A stretch of 64,000 nucleotides of DNA from Nigrospora sphaerica (Eukaryota; Ascomycota; Sordariomycetes; Amphisphaeriales; Apiosporaceae), in contig JAGVVL010000001.1 in the NCBI GenBank assembly GCA_018287875.1, forward strand, positions 8,432,001-8,496,000, given 5' to 3'. The position numbers were made by a program, and so were the translations under genes. Of this stretch, positions 1 through 12,131 are shown piece after piece. Position 1 is the stretch's first letter; the number at the start of each line of letters is the position of its first letter. The notes below the pieces were generated by a model. It saw only the letters and a list, made by a program, of their open reading frames with translations, searched no databases and was not told where the DNA came from.

Positions 1-3000
1 CAGCGTGACGGCGACGACGATGACGGGGAGGACGCTGACGAGCTCGCCGAGGCCAGCGTACTCGGGGGGGATGTGGACGGCGCCGCCGCCGGCGGCGACG
101 AAGGCGCCGGCTGCCAGGAGGACAGCCGCGAGGTTGTAGACGAAGCTCCAGACGAAGTTGAAGGCGATGCGGCGCACGGCGGCGCGCGACACGTCCAGCA
201 CGACGGCGACGCCGGCGAGCGACGGCCCCAGGATGACGACGTCGGCGGCCGAGGCAGCCACGTCGGCGGTGCCGCCGGCGTCGGCGGCCGAGGACGCCGC
301 CAGGTGGACGCCGAGAGTGGCCCGCGCGAGGGCCGGCGCGTCGTTGGTGCCGTCGCCCACGAAGAGGACGACGGCGGGGGGCGGTCTTGCGGGACCGCGC
401 CCGCGCGCGGGGTCAGCCGTCGACGCCAGCAGGCGCCCAACGTGGTCGGCCTTGTCAGCCGGCGAGCAGCGGGCGCGGACGCGGGTGGCGTCGAGGTCCA
501 ACGCGCGGGCGACGGCGGCCACGGGCCCCGCGTCGTCGCCGCTGAGCATGCTGACATCGATGCCGCGGGCGCGGAGCGCCGCGACGATCGAGGCGGCCTC
601 GGGCCGGACCGTGTCAGCCAGCCCGTAGATAGCCACGGGCCGGGCGTCGACGGTGACGCAGAAGACGGTGCAGCCGCGCGAGGCCACGTCCCGGGCCCGC
701 GGGTGGCCTTCAAGGCCGAGCCAGCGCATGTTGCCCGCTCGGATCGGCTTGTTGCCAGCGTGGCCCTCGACGCCTCGGCCGGGGAGGGACTTGACGTCCT
801 CCACACTCAGGGGCTGGACGCCCTTCGCCGTCAAGTAGGCTGCCACGGCCGAGGATACCGGATGTTTGATGCCGGTGAGCAGTCCCAGGATCGCGGATGC
901 AGTGGCTTCGGAATCGCCCGCCAATGTCTCCTCCGCCACGACCGCCAGCCTGCCTTCGGTTATGGTACCCGTCTTGTCGAAGACAACGTGCGTCGCCTTG
1001 TGGGCGATCTCGATCCCGTTTGCCGATTTGAACACGATACCCCGCTGCGCCGCCACACCGCTGGCGATGACAATCACCATGGGGACGGCCAGGCCTATGG
1101 CGCAGGGGCAGGAGACGATGAGCACGGTGATGGCGTAGGTGGTTGCTTGCACGGCCGCCTCGGAACCCGTCAACTTCTGGCGGAGGATTCCGACGGCGAT
1201 CCAGACAACGAAGACCACAATCGTCAGCGATACGACACCGGGAACGAAGAAAGTGGCCACTTTATCGGCGAGATCCTGGATCTTGGGCTTGGACAGCTTG
1301 GCCCCATCGACCATGCCGGCTATGGCGCTGATGGTATTTTCGCCGGGAAGGCGGGTGAGGCGCACCACGAGCGTCCCCTGGCCGTTGATGGTTCCGGCAA
1401 TGATACCGGACCCGGGCTGCTTCTCTATGGGCCGCGACTCGCCCGTGAGCATCGACTCGTCCGCTTCCGAGGACCCGGCCACGACGACACCGTCGGTCGG
1501 CGCACGCGTGTCGGGCCGGATCTTGAAGACATCGCCGTACTGCAGGAGGCGGGTGTCGATGTCGCGCTCGCCCGCGCCGGCTTCGGTCACCAGCGTCGCC
1601 GACGACTGTTGCAGCGAGCGGATCGAGATGGACTCGACGGCTTTCTGGCGCGCCAGGGCACTGACGTAGCGACCGACCATGATGAGGGTCACGAGGAGGG
1701 TGCTCGTCTCAAAGAACTCGCCCGTCGACAGCGGTTCGCCCCTGACAAGGTAGCCAAAGGAGACGACGGAGAAGACGTAGGCTGCGCTGGTGCTGAGTAC
1801 GATCAGCAGGTCCATCTCGATCATTCTGGAGAACACAAGGCTCTTGAGAGCCTTGGGATAGAAGGGCCCGGCGATGACCACCTGGACAATGGTGGCCAGC
1901 GCCAAAGAGACGGCGCCGTAGGCGATCGGGCGGTCAACCAGGGGCGCCCAGGCAAGCACCAGGACAGGGATAGTCAACACGGCCGACAAGACCGTCATGT
2001 AACCCACATGTCGAACGTGTGTACTGCCCGCGTGCAGACCAGCATCGCCACGCAGAGGCGCAAGCCGAAGGGGCTCCGGGAAGGACTTCTCCACAAGATC
2101 TCTCGCCCCGATGACCTTGGGGTCGAAGCTGATGCGAACTGTGTTTTTGTCTAGGCCCTCGACACCCTCGACGCCCGGGGGCATAGGCAGCTGTAGCCAT
2201 GCCTGTAGGTTGCCAGGGGGGAGCACGTCGATGGATGCACCCTCGGTCGAAATCTTCTCGCATTTGAACTCGGTGGTCCGTTCAATGTGCCGCATCACAT
2301 CGGCAACTGAGGCCGCTCCGCGGTCAAGGCCGAATTCGGCTCTCGACATGACAAGGCTCGTCTTCAAGTTGATTACGCCGGGAAAGGACCCCAGGGTCCG
2401 CTTGAGCTTGGTCTCGCATCCCGTGCAGGTCATGCCAGTGACACACAGGACCACATGGTCCGCACCGGAGACGCCTTTCTCGACGTCGGCGTCGATTGTG
2501 TTATTTCCCTGGCCGCAGGCTTGGCCAGCTGGTTCACTTCCGCAACAGCCGTCTTCGGCGCAAGAGCTCTTCTTCCCCAGGGCGGCGACTTCGGTTACAA
2601 CACCGCCATTATCCTGGCAGCAATCGGATTCGCAGCTCGCTTTGGCCCTGATCTCGGGCTTTTTCTCACAGCATCCCGGCTTGCCATCACTGGGGCCGCT
2701 CGGGGGCCCGCCGCAGCAGGCAGAGGTAGACGTACCGTCGCCCTTGGCTTGGGGCGCCTTCTGGGATGCCGGCGACGCGGCCCGCGTCTTCTTGCGTCGT
2801 CGGACCTCGGCCGGGCCCGCCGGGGGGCTGACACAGCAAGACTGCTGGCCCAGGGCGATCAGGGCCCTGCAGATGCAGCCTATGGCCGCCAGCCTCTCTG
2901 CGTATGCCTTGCGCGTCGTTCGAGCGTGGTAGCTGCAGGCGGACGAAGAGACCTCTGCCCGCGTGTCAAGTTAGCAACAAGGCGCGGTCGTTTTCCGCGA

Positions 3001-3617
3001 ATGCTGGGTACGTTGTAGGATCAAGACGAACCGTCGGTGTCGCTCGGACCCCCGGCCTGGGACCCTCCCCGGCAGCTCTTCTCGCATTCCCGGAGGGCGA
3101 TGCGATCAATGCATTCATCGCTGCAGCAGGGCTTCTGCTTGCCCTCACAACAGGGGGGTTCTGGCTGGACGACCGCGGACGAGCCGCCTTGGGTCTCCCC
3201 GCAACACCCAGTTCGGCAACTCTCCTTCGAGGCCGCCTTCGCAGCGCAGCCTGTATCCTCGCGCGCCGGGCCGGCTTGCGAGCCTTGGCAGGGGGGCAGG
3301 ACTTTCGGTAACGCCGCGCAGCATCCGCCTTGGGTGCCACTGGCTACGGCGACATCGGCCGTGGTCTCTACAGTGCCCGACGGGTTGTCTTTCGAGGCGC
3401 AGGCACCGGCACCAGGAGAGCAACAACCATCCCGGGTCTTCTCGCCGCTGCCGCCTCCTGCGGCACGTACACCACAGCCTTCTCCTTGGGTCCTCTCTGC
3501 GCTGGGGGTCGTAAGCTCTTCGGGCCCTGCGTCGACCGTGCGTAGCGTAGCGGTTGAGGTGTCCGACACCGGCGGTGTAGAACCGCAGCAACCTGTTTGG
3601 CAGGTGCCTCGTCGCAT
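1..3617 (-). CDS. PCA1/CRP1-type heavy-metal (Cu/Cd) P1B ATPase, 3' end cut by window edge
   Basis: ATP-driven heavy-metal export pump of a membrane, probably the plasma membrane. Exons: 3617-3032 and 2954-<1, with a 77-nt intron (donor GTTCGT, branch TTGCTAAC, acceptor GCAG) that keeps the frame. The visible 1180 codons hold, in order: a very Cys-rich N-terminal third with about eleven adjacent Cys pairs and the motif CCSDECIDRIALRECEKSC; a segment SYHARTTRKAYAERL..IGCICRALIALGQQSCC, which I recall from fungal PCA1/CRP1 proteins; an HMA domain with MTCTGC (C372, C375); the membrane CPC motif at 811-813; the phosphorylation motif DKTGT (D855); HP at 893-894; and GDGTND from 1062. The open frame runs to base 1 and seems to lack only the last residues. 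The ATG at 3617 was chosen because the Cys-rich motifs begin there; the frame is open upstream to an ATG at 3929 but looks like leader. Family is sure; metal preference (Cu or Cd) is inferred. Confidence 0.93.
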
Positions 3618-4273
3618 CGTGCCCAGCTTGGTGTCTTGCAAGGCTCGCGCCGATGTCAATGGGTGTTTGGATGATGAAGAGGGAAGCAACTCGGCACGGT
3701 GAACCGAACGCGATGGTTTCGACGTGAGGAATAGGAAGTTGGGGTTTAAACACACATACTCTCCGTCTCTATCCATCTTGGTTGGGATCATCGGCGGGGT
3801 AAAGTACATGTGTACTTGTATGCAACCCAGAAACCATCTGCAGTACCACCCAGGACCTCCGTCCCACGGTAGCGCAAATGTAAACTTCCGTGCACGACGG
3901 TATTTGGTTTTTTTAATGCTCGCTTGCATTGATGTCTAACGATAGGTCCTATTAGACTACCGCTATTTGCCCCATCCCCGCGGCCTCTCCCGGCCGTCAT
4001 TCGGCGTACAGCGTACAAGTACAATGTGAAAACATTAACACAGAAGGCCGGCGGACGCAAACCACCAAAGGACCTCCTGATATACATACAAAGAAACAGA
4101 AAACGAGGTCGACAGCCCGTCGTCAACCCCTTGTTATACAATGGGTGCTCCACAACGCCAGTAACCCCCAAAAATAGGGGGGCTACGTCACCGGGTCGGT
4201 GTTTCCTGAATGCCCCAGTGCCTGTAAATGCTGTGCTCAACCGCGTCCCTTCATGTCGCCGTCTTGCCCCGGC
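3618..4273. other. Intergenic: 5' leader of the metal ATPase and 3' region of the coiled-coil gene
   Basis: Both flanking genes read leftwards, so this 656-bp stretch should hold the ATPase promoter and the 3' end of the coiled-coil gene. The base composition drops to AT-richer sequence around 3720-4150. I looked for the fungal copper-factor consensus around GCTG/CAGC cores and found no convincing match. Confidence 0.5.
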
Positions 4274-7200
4274 CTACAGCTGCTGCAGCGTCTTGAAGCG
4301 ATCCTCGAAGGCTTTGACCTTTTCGGCCTCGAGTGCCTTCTCGAGGCTCCGCGTCTGCTTGATGGCGGCCTCGCGCTCCTCCTGCAGCTGCAGGACCTCG
4401 ATCTGGGCCATGGCCATGCGGTTCACCACCACCTGCATCTCCGTGTCGGCTTCCGAGAGGGCCTTCTCGAGCTCGGCCACGCGCTGCTTCAGGGCACCAA
4501 CCTGCGTCTCCTCGGCTACGCTCATGGCGCTGCCCGAGCGCGTCACGCTGAGCCGCGGCGACCTCGCCGTCGGGCTCGCGAAAAGGGGCGACAGGGGCGA
4601 CTTGGGCGGGAACAGACGCGGCGAGCGGAGGCCGGCGCTGAGATGAGGCGAGAGGAGGCCGGTGCTGAGACGGGCGAGCTGCTGGTTGTGGCTCTCCTTG
4701 AGCGTCGTCAGCTCCTCTTCGTGCCGGCTGACGCGGTCCTCCGACGCCGTCTGCGCCGCGATCACCTGCTCCTCCAGAACGCGCAGGCGGTCCTGCAGCA
4801 TCGTGATGCGCTCAATGTTGAACTTCTGGTCCGCCTCGCCCCGCGCCACCGTCTCAACGAGACGCTGGCGGAGGCTCTGGTTGCTGCTCAGCTGCTGACG
4901 GACCTGCAGGGCCAGCTCCTCGACCCGGCGGGCCGACTCCTGGAGCTCGTCCGCCAAGGACTTCTCGCTCTCGGCCCAGATGCGCTCGTCGGCCCGAAGA
5001 GCCTCCAGCTGGGCCTTGTACGACGAGGCCTCCTGGCGCGCGAGGTCACGATCTGACACGGCCGAGGACAGAGCCACCTCGAGCTTCTCGATGGCGAGCT
5101 GCGTCCTCTCGTCGTGCGGCGCCTTGTCTTCAAGGTCCTTGACGCGATCGAGGGCATCCTTGTAGGCGGTTTGGAGCTCCTGGTAGGCGTTCGCGAGAGA
5201 GGCCGACGTCACCGGCTGCAGTCCTACGCTGCCGCTGCTTGCACTGCTGGACCGGGCGTAGCTCTCGGGGATCAGGACGTCCTTCTCGTTGAGGAGCGTC
5301 CTCAGGGAGGAGATCTCCTGCTCGGCGCGGTCGAGGTCCATTTTCAGGCCTGCAAGCCCCTTCTCCAGCTGCCACTTCTGCTCGAGGGCCTCCTCGGAGC
5401 GGCGACGCAAAGCGTTGATCTCCTCCCGAAGATTGCCGACTTCCCGGACGAAGCCGGCCTTCTGGGGCGAGCCGCTCAGAAGGCGGTCACGCTCCATCTC
5501 CAACGCGCGGATCTTCTTTTCGTTCTCACGGTTCTGGCAGTCCTGTCGTTCCAGCAGGGCCTTGAGGGCCCGGTGGAGCGCATCCCGCTGCTCCTCGACA
5601 TCCTTAAGCCGGTCCGAGAGGAAGTCGCGGGGTTCGGAAGCCTTGACCGACACGGAACGGGAGAGTCCCGACGGCGCGCCGCTGTTCCTAACCGATTTGG
5701 AGCGGGACAGCGTCTGGGAAGGGGGGGGCCGTTGTAGGCGGAAGGCCGACGGCGGCCCCGTGATGGACATGGGGCGCGACAGGCGGGATCCGGCCAGGGG
5801 CGCCACGTCTTCTTCGGTGACGCTGCCCATCGCCTTCTCTTCCCGGAGCGTCGTGTTTTCCGTCTTCAAGTTCTGCAACTCCTGTTGCATCTTGGTCGCC
5901 GCGTACTGCATCTGCTCGAGCTCGGCAGACTGGGCCTCGAGACCCTCGACGCGGGCACGGAGCTGCGGCACGATCTCGTCACGCAGGTTGTCGCGCTCAT
6001 TCGACGCGCTCTGGAGTTCGCCCTTCATGGCGGCGACGACGTCTTCGACGTTGTCCTTGGCCTGACGCTCCTCGGCCAGCTTGCGGCGCAGCGCCTCGCA
6101 CGTGTTCTCGAGCTCCTTGACTCGTTCCGAGTCGTCGGCACTGCTGAGCTGGTCGTGGTCAATCTCGGAGGCCTTTTGCGACAGCTCCTTGATCTGCTCG
6201 TCGAGCTGCTGTCTCTTGGTCCGCTCCTCCTGCAGCTTGTTGGTCAACTCCAGCCGGACCTGGGCCATTTCCTGCTCGGCCCTCCGTTGGACCCTCTCGA
6301 TTTCCTCCTTGGATTGATCATATTCACTGAACCGCGCCGAGCTGTAGCCCGAGTCGGAGAAGTAATCACTGGTCCTGCGGTTGCCCGGGTTGACGGGGTT
6401 TTCCTTCTCGGCCTGGAGCCGGTCGACGAGGTCTTCGAGGTCCATCTCGCGCCGGATGGACGAGGCCAGCTCGGCCGAGATGGCCCTTAGCTCGTCCTCC
6501 ATCTCCTCAATCTGCCCCGGGTGCGAGGGGTAGATGTCGGGGGGCGTGGCGAGATAGGATTCACAATACTGGCGGGAGTCGACGGATCCGGGGCCTTTCG
6601 GGGCTTCGAGTTTACCAGATGGGCCAACGGTGGTGGTGGGCGAAGCATCGGTAACGGCGGCTGTGTAGGGCGACGGCAAGGGCGAGAATTCCGTCGCGGC
6701 GGACGACGGGGAGCCCCAACCAAAAAAGTTGCCCAACTTGGAGTTGGGCGACCTGGGCAGCGGCTTGTCCGTATTGGGGGTTTTGAAGTCGTGATTAGGA
6801 TTACTGGCCGACGTAGGCGTGCCGTAGGTAGCAACGTGCGGGTCCGGATCTACCTGGTCTAGGCTGAGTTGCGGTGGTGCGGGTTTGCGGTTCACGAAGA
6901 GCGACATGGTCTCAGGGACCGAGGGGGGGTTATAGTCCGACGGGGCGTCGGAATCTGAGTCGTAATCGTCCAGCACAGTCAGCCGATCATCATCCGAGTT
7001 GCCGACAGCAGCCAATTGGTCGTGGCCTAGGCTTGTCTGCGGGTGGCGGTCGCCTTGTGACGGGCCCACGGACGTCTCTGTTTGAGGAGCTGCAGGGTTG
7101 CCGAGGGCTACCGGGCGGGAATGCTGGCCCGCTATGACAGCCCGACCAGGCTGCGTATACAACAGCTCGAAAGGACTGCCGTCCTCGGAAAGGGGCGTAG

Positions 7201-7749
7201 CGCTGCTATCGAGGGGGCCGGCCCGGCTTATTAGTCTTTTTCCTAACCTCAACAACAAAGGGGCAGCGAGACAGGAGCGACTCACTCGTCGGCGTCGTCG
7301 TTGGCCCAGGGTCTCAGAGACGCCGTCACCAGCGGTGCGGGCGCGGGCAGTCGCCTCGCGGCGGCCTGGCTCGGGTGGCTGTAGACGGTAGGGCTGTCGA
7401 GGGAGAAGGAACGCGAGGCCCTCTGCTGCTCGGCCAGCACCAGCCCTCGGGCGGCGGCCAGGTACTCGCCCGACGAGTAGCGGGAGACGACGGGCGAGGC
7501 TGTCGACGACACGGGCTTGCGACGAATCCGGCTCTGCCTCGGGCTCTGGCTCTGGGCGGAGGGGAGGCCTACGCCGCTATCGATGACAAGATTCAGCGGG
7601 TTTCTAGCAGCCGGGTCCTGGTCGTGGGCACGGTGGTGAAAGGAAGGAAACGGCTGCGCGAGGGGAACATCAGATGAAGCACCGAGAGTCTCAGATGTCA
7701 ACGTGGCCGACGAGGGGGCTCGTCGTTCATCTATGGGCGACTCGTCCAT
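4274..7749 (-). CDS. Large coiled-coil protein, 1131 aa, filamentous-fungal family
   Basis: Exons 7749-7286 and 7205-4274, with an 80-nt intron (donor GTGAGT, branch GACTAAT, acceptor CGATAG) that joins in frame. The first ~380 residues are Ser/Pro/Asp-rich and look disordered, with the short conserved-looking patch RIRRKPVSSTASPVVSRYSSG. From about residue 385 (GQIEEMEDELRAISAELASS) nearly to the end the protein is heptad-like coiled coil rich in E, K, Q, L and R, broken near residues 600-690 by Ser/Arg/Pro-rich stretches such as RSKSVRNSG and LSRSVSV that resemble kinase sites. No enzyme motif is visible. Architecture fits a cytoskeletal, cell-end or septal scaffold; many Pezizomycotina genomes carry such proteins under the uninformative label 'M protein repeat protein' (from memory, unverified). 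No signal peptide or membrane segment is seen. Confidence 0.85.
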
Positions 7750-10700
7750 CTCGGTGGGACTGGGGGCAGTCCAGGCTGGACTACTGTGTACAACTAGGCA
7801 AGGAGAGAGGTACGATCGACCCTTGTCTTAACCCTCATTGGGGATGGAGGGAACAGGTGAGGGAATGAGGTGGGGAGATTACCAGTCTCGCGAGGAGCCA
7901 AGACCGGCAGGATGGATGACAACGGGAGGGTATCGGGTACGGAACCAGAACAGAACCAGACAAGCGAGGCGGGAGCCACGATCAGCGCCAGTTCGGCCGG
8001 GTTTGCAACGCTCGCTCGCTCGAGGGGGGGCACAGGTTCGTCCACACGTGGGAGCCGGAGGAGGGAGAGAGGAGAGACGGCGCCGCCCGTTGTAATGTTG
8101 CTCATCTACCGGCGAGATAGTCCGGCTGGTAAGCTACCCTTTCTAGGATTTCCGGCCAGGGCGAGTGCAACGCCGCGGTGGACCGTATGCGCCCACTGCA
8201 ACGCCGCCGAGGACAAGAAGGGGCCCTGGCGGTTGGCCTGCCCCCTGGCGCTCCTCGGAGCCCCTGGAGCCGGGCTGGGGTAGCGACGTCTTCCTGCCCG
8301 CTTGGGCGGCGCAGCGGGTCGCAGGGGGCGCAGGATGAGAAAAGCGCACCCGCTAGACGAGGGTCCCTCGCCCCTGGCCCTGTCAGCCCCTTGTCGCTTC
8401 TCTCTTTTGTAGGACGTGGTGGCGCCCAATCACGCCGGCCCGTCGCCCAGCACGCACCTTCGCGCTGGCCGGTTCTGGTAACTTGTAATTTCGCGGCTTA
8501 CATTGCCGGGCTCTGGGGCTTCCTTTTTTTTGTTCTGCTCGGTTCCTGATCCTTGGAAGCTCGATGGCGATGGACGGCATCGCGTGTTATTCTCCTGCCG
8601 ATTGCATGCAGGCGGCGGCTGACACGCCAAGTTCAGAAGGGTAAGCGTGATGGGATATGGTGGTGCCTATGGCGGTTATCGAGTACTCCATACGGGCAGG
8701 GGCCACTCTGAATTCAATTGTTCCAATCAGCAGGAGGTACCGCGTACGCTTTGCTGCCCATGCGGGCGGTTCAAGTGGCTACAGCAACACAATAGACTCC
8801 CGGACGGGAAGCCCCGGATGAGCAAGATGAGAGAGCCCCGGCAACAGCCGGCAAAAAGCTAATAGTCCCTAATGGGTGAACAGATGAAATCGACACTCAG
8901 CCATTGCGCGTCCGCCCATGCCCACCGTCCGTCCATTTCCATCCATCCCGTTTTCGTCTTTCCGCCCTGCCCGCACGAGCCAAAGAGCGGAGGCACTTCC
9001 CTGCGGCTACTGCCCGCCTCGATCTCGCGCGTGTGTGTGCGCGCGCGCGCCAACGCCATAACCATAACCCCATCTTGCAGGGTCCCCGTTCGTACTGTTA
9101 CGTGCCTCTTTTACCGTCATTACGAACCGGGTACCGCCCACATTGGTAGTGGCGCCAAAGACGAGGCTGATTGCGATAGGCTTCCGCCAGGACGGCGTGG
9201 CGCGCGGCAACGTCTACGCTGGAGAGCTGCTGCAGGCCCGGTCGATCCGCTTGCCGCTCGACTGGAGTCTGTAGCACCTACATGACAGAAGCAAATCTAA
9301 GAAAGAAACAAAAAGAAAAAGCAGTCGGCCTTTTTGCCCCCCCCCCCCCCATTCCTACGACGGTCCAATCACCCATCAGAACGATGCGATGGAGCTACCC
9401 TCCGAATCTACTATATACGCGCTCTTACTCGCTCTCTGACTCTCGCTAACCGATTCATTCTCCGCGCATCTTGCCATCCCATCCTCCACTCCTCCACTCG
9501 GCGTCCAGGGTTCGAAGCCGTGGCGCGTGCATTGAATGGGACGGCTCTCCCCCCAGTTCGGCGCCCTACCATGTCCGGTCCAGGCTGCAGACTCGCTAGC
9601 AGGCAGGGGGAACAGGCGAGACGCTGTGCTGTTGGTCAGGTGAGATAGATGTTCGTGTGACGGCGCGTGTCTGGTTGCTTGCTTGCGTACAGGCAGCCAT
9701 TGCATTGGAACAGCTACCTGTTGCCCGGCAAGCACCGACTCTGAAATGCCGTAATACCTGATGGGGTGGTCCCGAGGCCTTGGAAACTGCCATCATGGCC
9801 GAAACCAGATGGCATCGGACGACGCCCGGCATGAGAAGTTTGGGCAATCCACCTAGACGTAATCAAGTACCGGCCCGGCGACCAGTGTACGCCGAGTAGC
9901 CCACAGTCAGGAACGGTGACTTTGCTCGTAGCCGTGATACTACGACGTAGCCCGCATGACTGGCGGAAACCAAGTCTAACGGTTCGCACGAGGAACCGGT
10001 CTCGGTCCGTCCAGTCCGCCGTCACGAGCAGCATCAGACGAACAAGGCCCTATGGCTGGCTGGCAGACGCAGAAGAGCCCCGTCGCCATCTACTGAGTAG
10101 TGGTAGATCACGAGGGTTTAGCGTCAGGTACGGCGCGAGAACCCCTGCCTATCACCTGCGTTGTTTCATATGGCCCCTCTCCTGCGCCGCCAAGACGGGC
10201 TGTCTCACAACGCAGAACATCCAATCGCGCTGCCTGTCGGGCCTGCTGCCGAACAAGAAACCTTCTCCCGGTCCCCCCCCCAAAACCGGCCGATCTATCC
10301 CACAACTCCTGGACCGAAACCCGTTCGGCGCGCTGCGACGACCTGTTGCGGGGTCGTGGTTAACTCGGGGCGTGTGCCGATCGCGTCGCCGCTTTCTTCT
10401 CGTTTCTTTTCCCCTTTTAACCACCCAGGTGCAAGACATGCGGTCTCGTGACGCTGGCACGGCGTGTGCGTATGACGTCACGGTTGATGCGGAAGCGCGG
10501 GAAGGAATGGGAAAGAGAGGGCGAGTGAGAGCGCAACTCCAAATACTCGTGGGAGTGATCCTGGCCGCCGAAAGATGGCGGGCTGAACTGGAGTGTCTTA
10601 GTGTCTGATCGTCACGCCAAAACCGGGTTTGATAGTTGTGATGATCGACGAAACATCATCTTCTCCAATGCGTTTCAACCACGGCTGCCCGGCAACCCGA

Positions 10701-12002
10701 CAATTCATGAAAAGCAATGGCCTTCATCCCGGCCCAGCATTTCCATCTCACCACGTGTTTCGTCGCCAGCCCTGTACTCGGCGACCCGGCTTTCTCGTTG
10801 CTGGCCTGTCTTGTCTACTGCTTCTTGTTGACTGCTTGCCTGCCAGCGAACCCATCCATGGTGCTACGTGGGCTGATACAGAGACGCAGGGCTGAACGCA
10901 CAAGCCAATGGGAACGTGTCCTTTGCAACCGCCTTCGCTGGCGTTGCATCATGATCGCGTAGGCGGATACTCGCATGCAGTTTTCAGGAAAGGCTGCCGT
11001 CGCGTTACCCGTACAAACTACGCGGATGCCGGTAGGGATTGAATATGAGCAATACAGGCCTATCACCCAGTTTTCCAGCATTTGCTGCCACGCCGGAACT
11101 TACACCGTCGGCGGCATCCATATCGGCGGCTTGAGCAAGCAAGAGATCCCATGCATAGCAATCTGCATTCGTATTGTCCCCCGGTAGGATCCGCGTATAT
11201 TACATGCAATGAAGCACCAGACGGAAGCCGACGCTTGGTTATCATGGTTGTGATATTGATGAGACGCCATGGCTTGGGGAGGAGTGTCGGCCGTTCGCGC
11301 ATGCGCCTGAATATCTCTGTTCTACATCCATGGAATGTTTGTAGATACAATTTCGCAGCTTCTGTGGCGGAGCTTGATTCCTCGTGGGCGGAGAAACAGC
11401 ATAGAAATATGTAAAACGGAGGTCCTCTGGCCTTGTTGTCTCTCCTGTCCAACCAGGATATTTGGAAGCTCACTCTGCTACTTCCCTGGTTGACGCTGTC
11501 GGAGGGCTCCCTCGGGGGCTTTTATTATCATTTGAGGAAACTTAGGTTCCCGCCTTATGTGTACCTAGTTGGTGTTATAGAGGGTTGAATAACTCCCATA
11601 CCCCTTTGTGGCTACTCAAGCCTGATCTAAGGTCATGGAGAGGAGAGAAACCCTCCCGTTTCGAAAAGGAGATATCATCTTCTCCTGCTATTCGATGTAG
11701 GATCTTTCTATTGATGCTTTGGGAGTATCACAAACTGTGTAAATCAACTCAAAGATAGCACTTTGCGAAGTCCTAGCTATGTAAGTGCTGGCGTGAGTGA
11801 CGTTGGTGCCTGGCGGCCCATGGGTTGTTGGTCTTCTATATTGCCCCGGCTCGGCCTTAAAGAATCAATAAGTAGCCACGGCGGTTATGTTGCATTTGGG
11901 AATGTCGGTATGGGATACTAATCAGGTTACCTTGCGTGCTGTAGGAATCATTTAAAGGGTTCCGGTGAGGATAGGGGGGAGTAAAAAGCAGAACAAAAAC
12001 GT
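7750..12002. other. Gene-poor intergenic stretch, left of the tRNA-like gene
   Basis: About 4.25 kb without a protein gene I can support. Frames are short, overlap on both strands and match no family or splice pattern. A homopolymer of 14 C lies at 9337-9350. From about 11460 the sequence becomes AT-richer. The right end carries the T-run that would terminate the Pol III unit next door. The part near 7750-8100 should contain the promoter of the coiled-coil gene. Confidence 0.55.
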
Positions 12003-12131
12003 TGGCAGGTCGAGGAATCGAACCTCGGTCTTCTCTCGCCCTGGGTCCCCATTCCGAGGAAATCAGACCCAGCTGAATTAAGGACTTATAATAGCTGCCC
12101 GAGCGCTGTGTTACCACTAAACCAACCAGCC
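12003..12131 (-). tRNA. tRNA-like Pol III gene, probably intron-containing or degenerate; isotype unassigned
   Basis: Read on the minus strand, a 7-nt 5' arm GGCTGGT (12131-12125) pairs with ACCTGCC (12010-12004) at six of seven positions (one T-T mismatch), followed by a discriminator A. An A box TGGTTTAGTGG lies at 12124-12114 and a perfect B box GGTTCGATTCC at 12024-12014, inside a 5-bp T stem (CGAGG/CCTCG). A T5 run directly follows the 3' end, as expected of a Pol III terminator. At 129 bp it is ~55 nt too long, and the middle contains a 7-bp hairpin (CTGGGTC/GACCCAG), so an intron or insertion is likely. I could not fold a convincing anticodon stem, so no amino acid is assigned; a pseudogene or SINE head is possible. 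Confidence 0.6.

Noticed and set aside
73..2154. Long plus-strand frame of 693 codons
   Set aside because: It is the antisense of the P1B ATPase. The minus strand encodes the HMA, CPC, DKTGT and GDGTND motifs in order, while the plus frame is low-complexity G/A/D/R sequence.
9505..9520. B-box-like GGGTTCGAAGCC
   Set aside because: Deviates from the B-box consensus at its end, and neither an A box nor a complementary acceptor stem lies at a suitable distance.
9916..10608. 230-codon plus-strand frame in the gene-poor region
   Set aside because: Arg/Ser/Pro-rich, no domain, no splice partners, and several equal-sized frames overlap on both strands.
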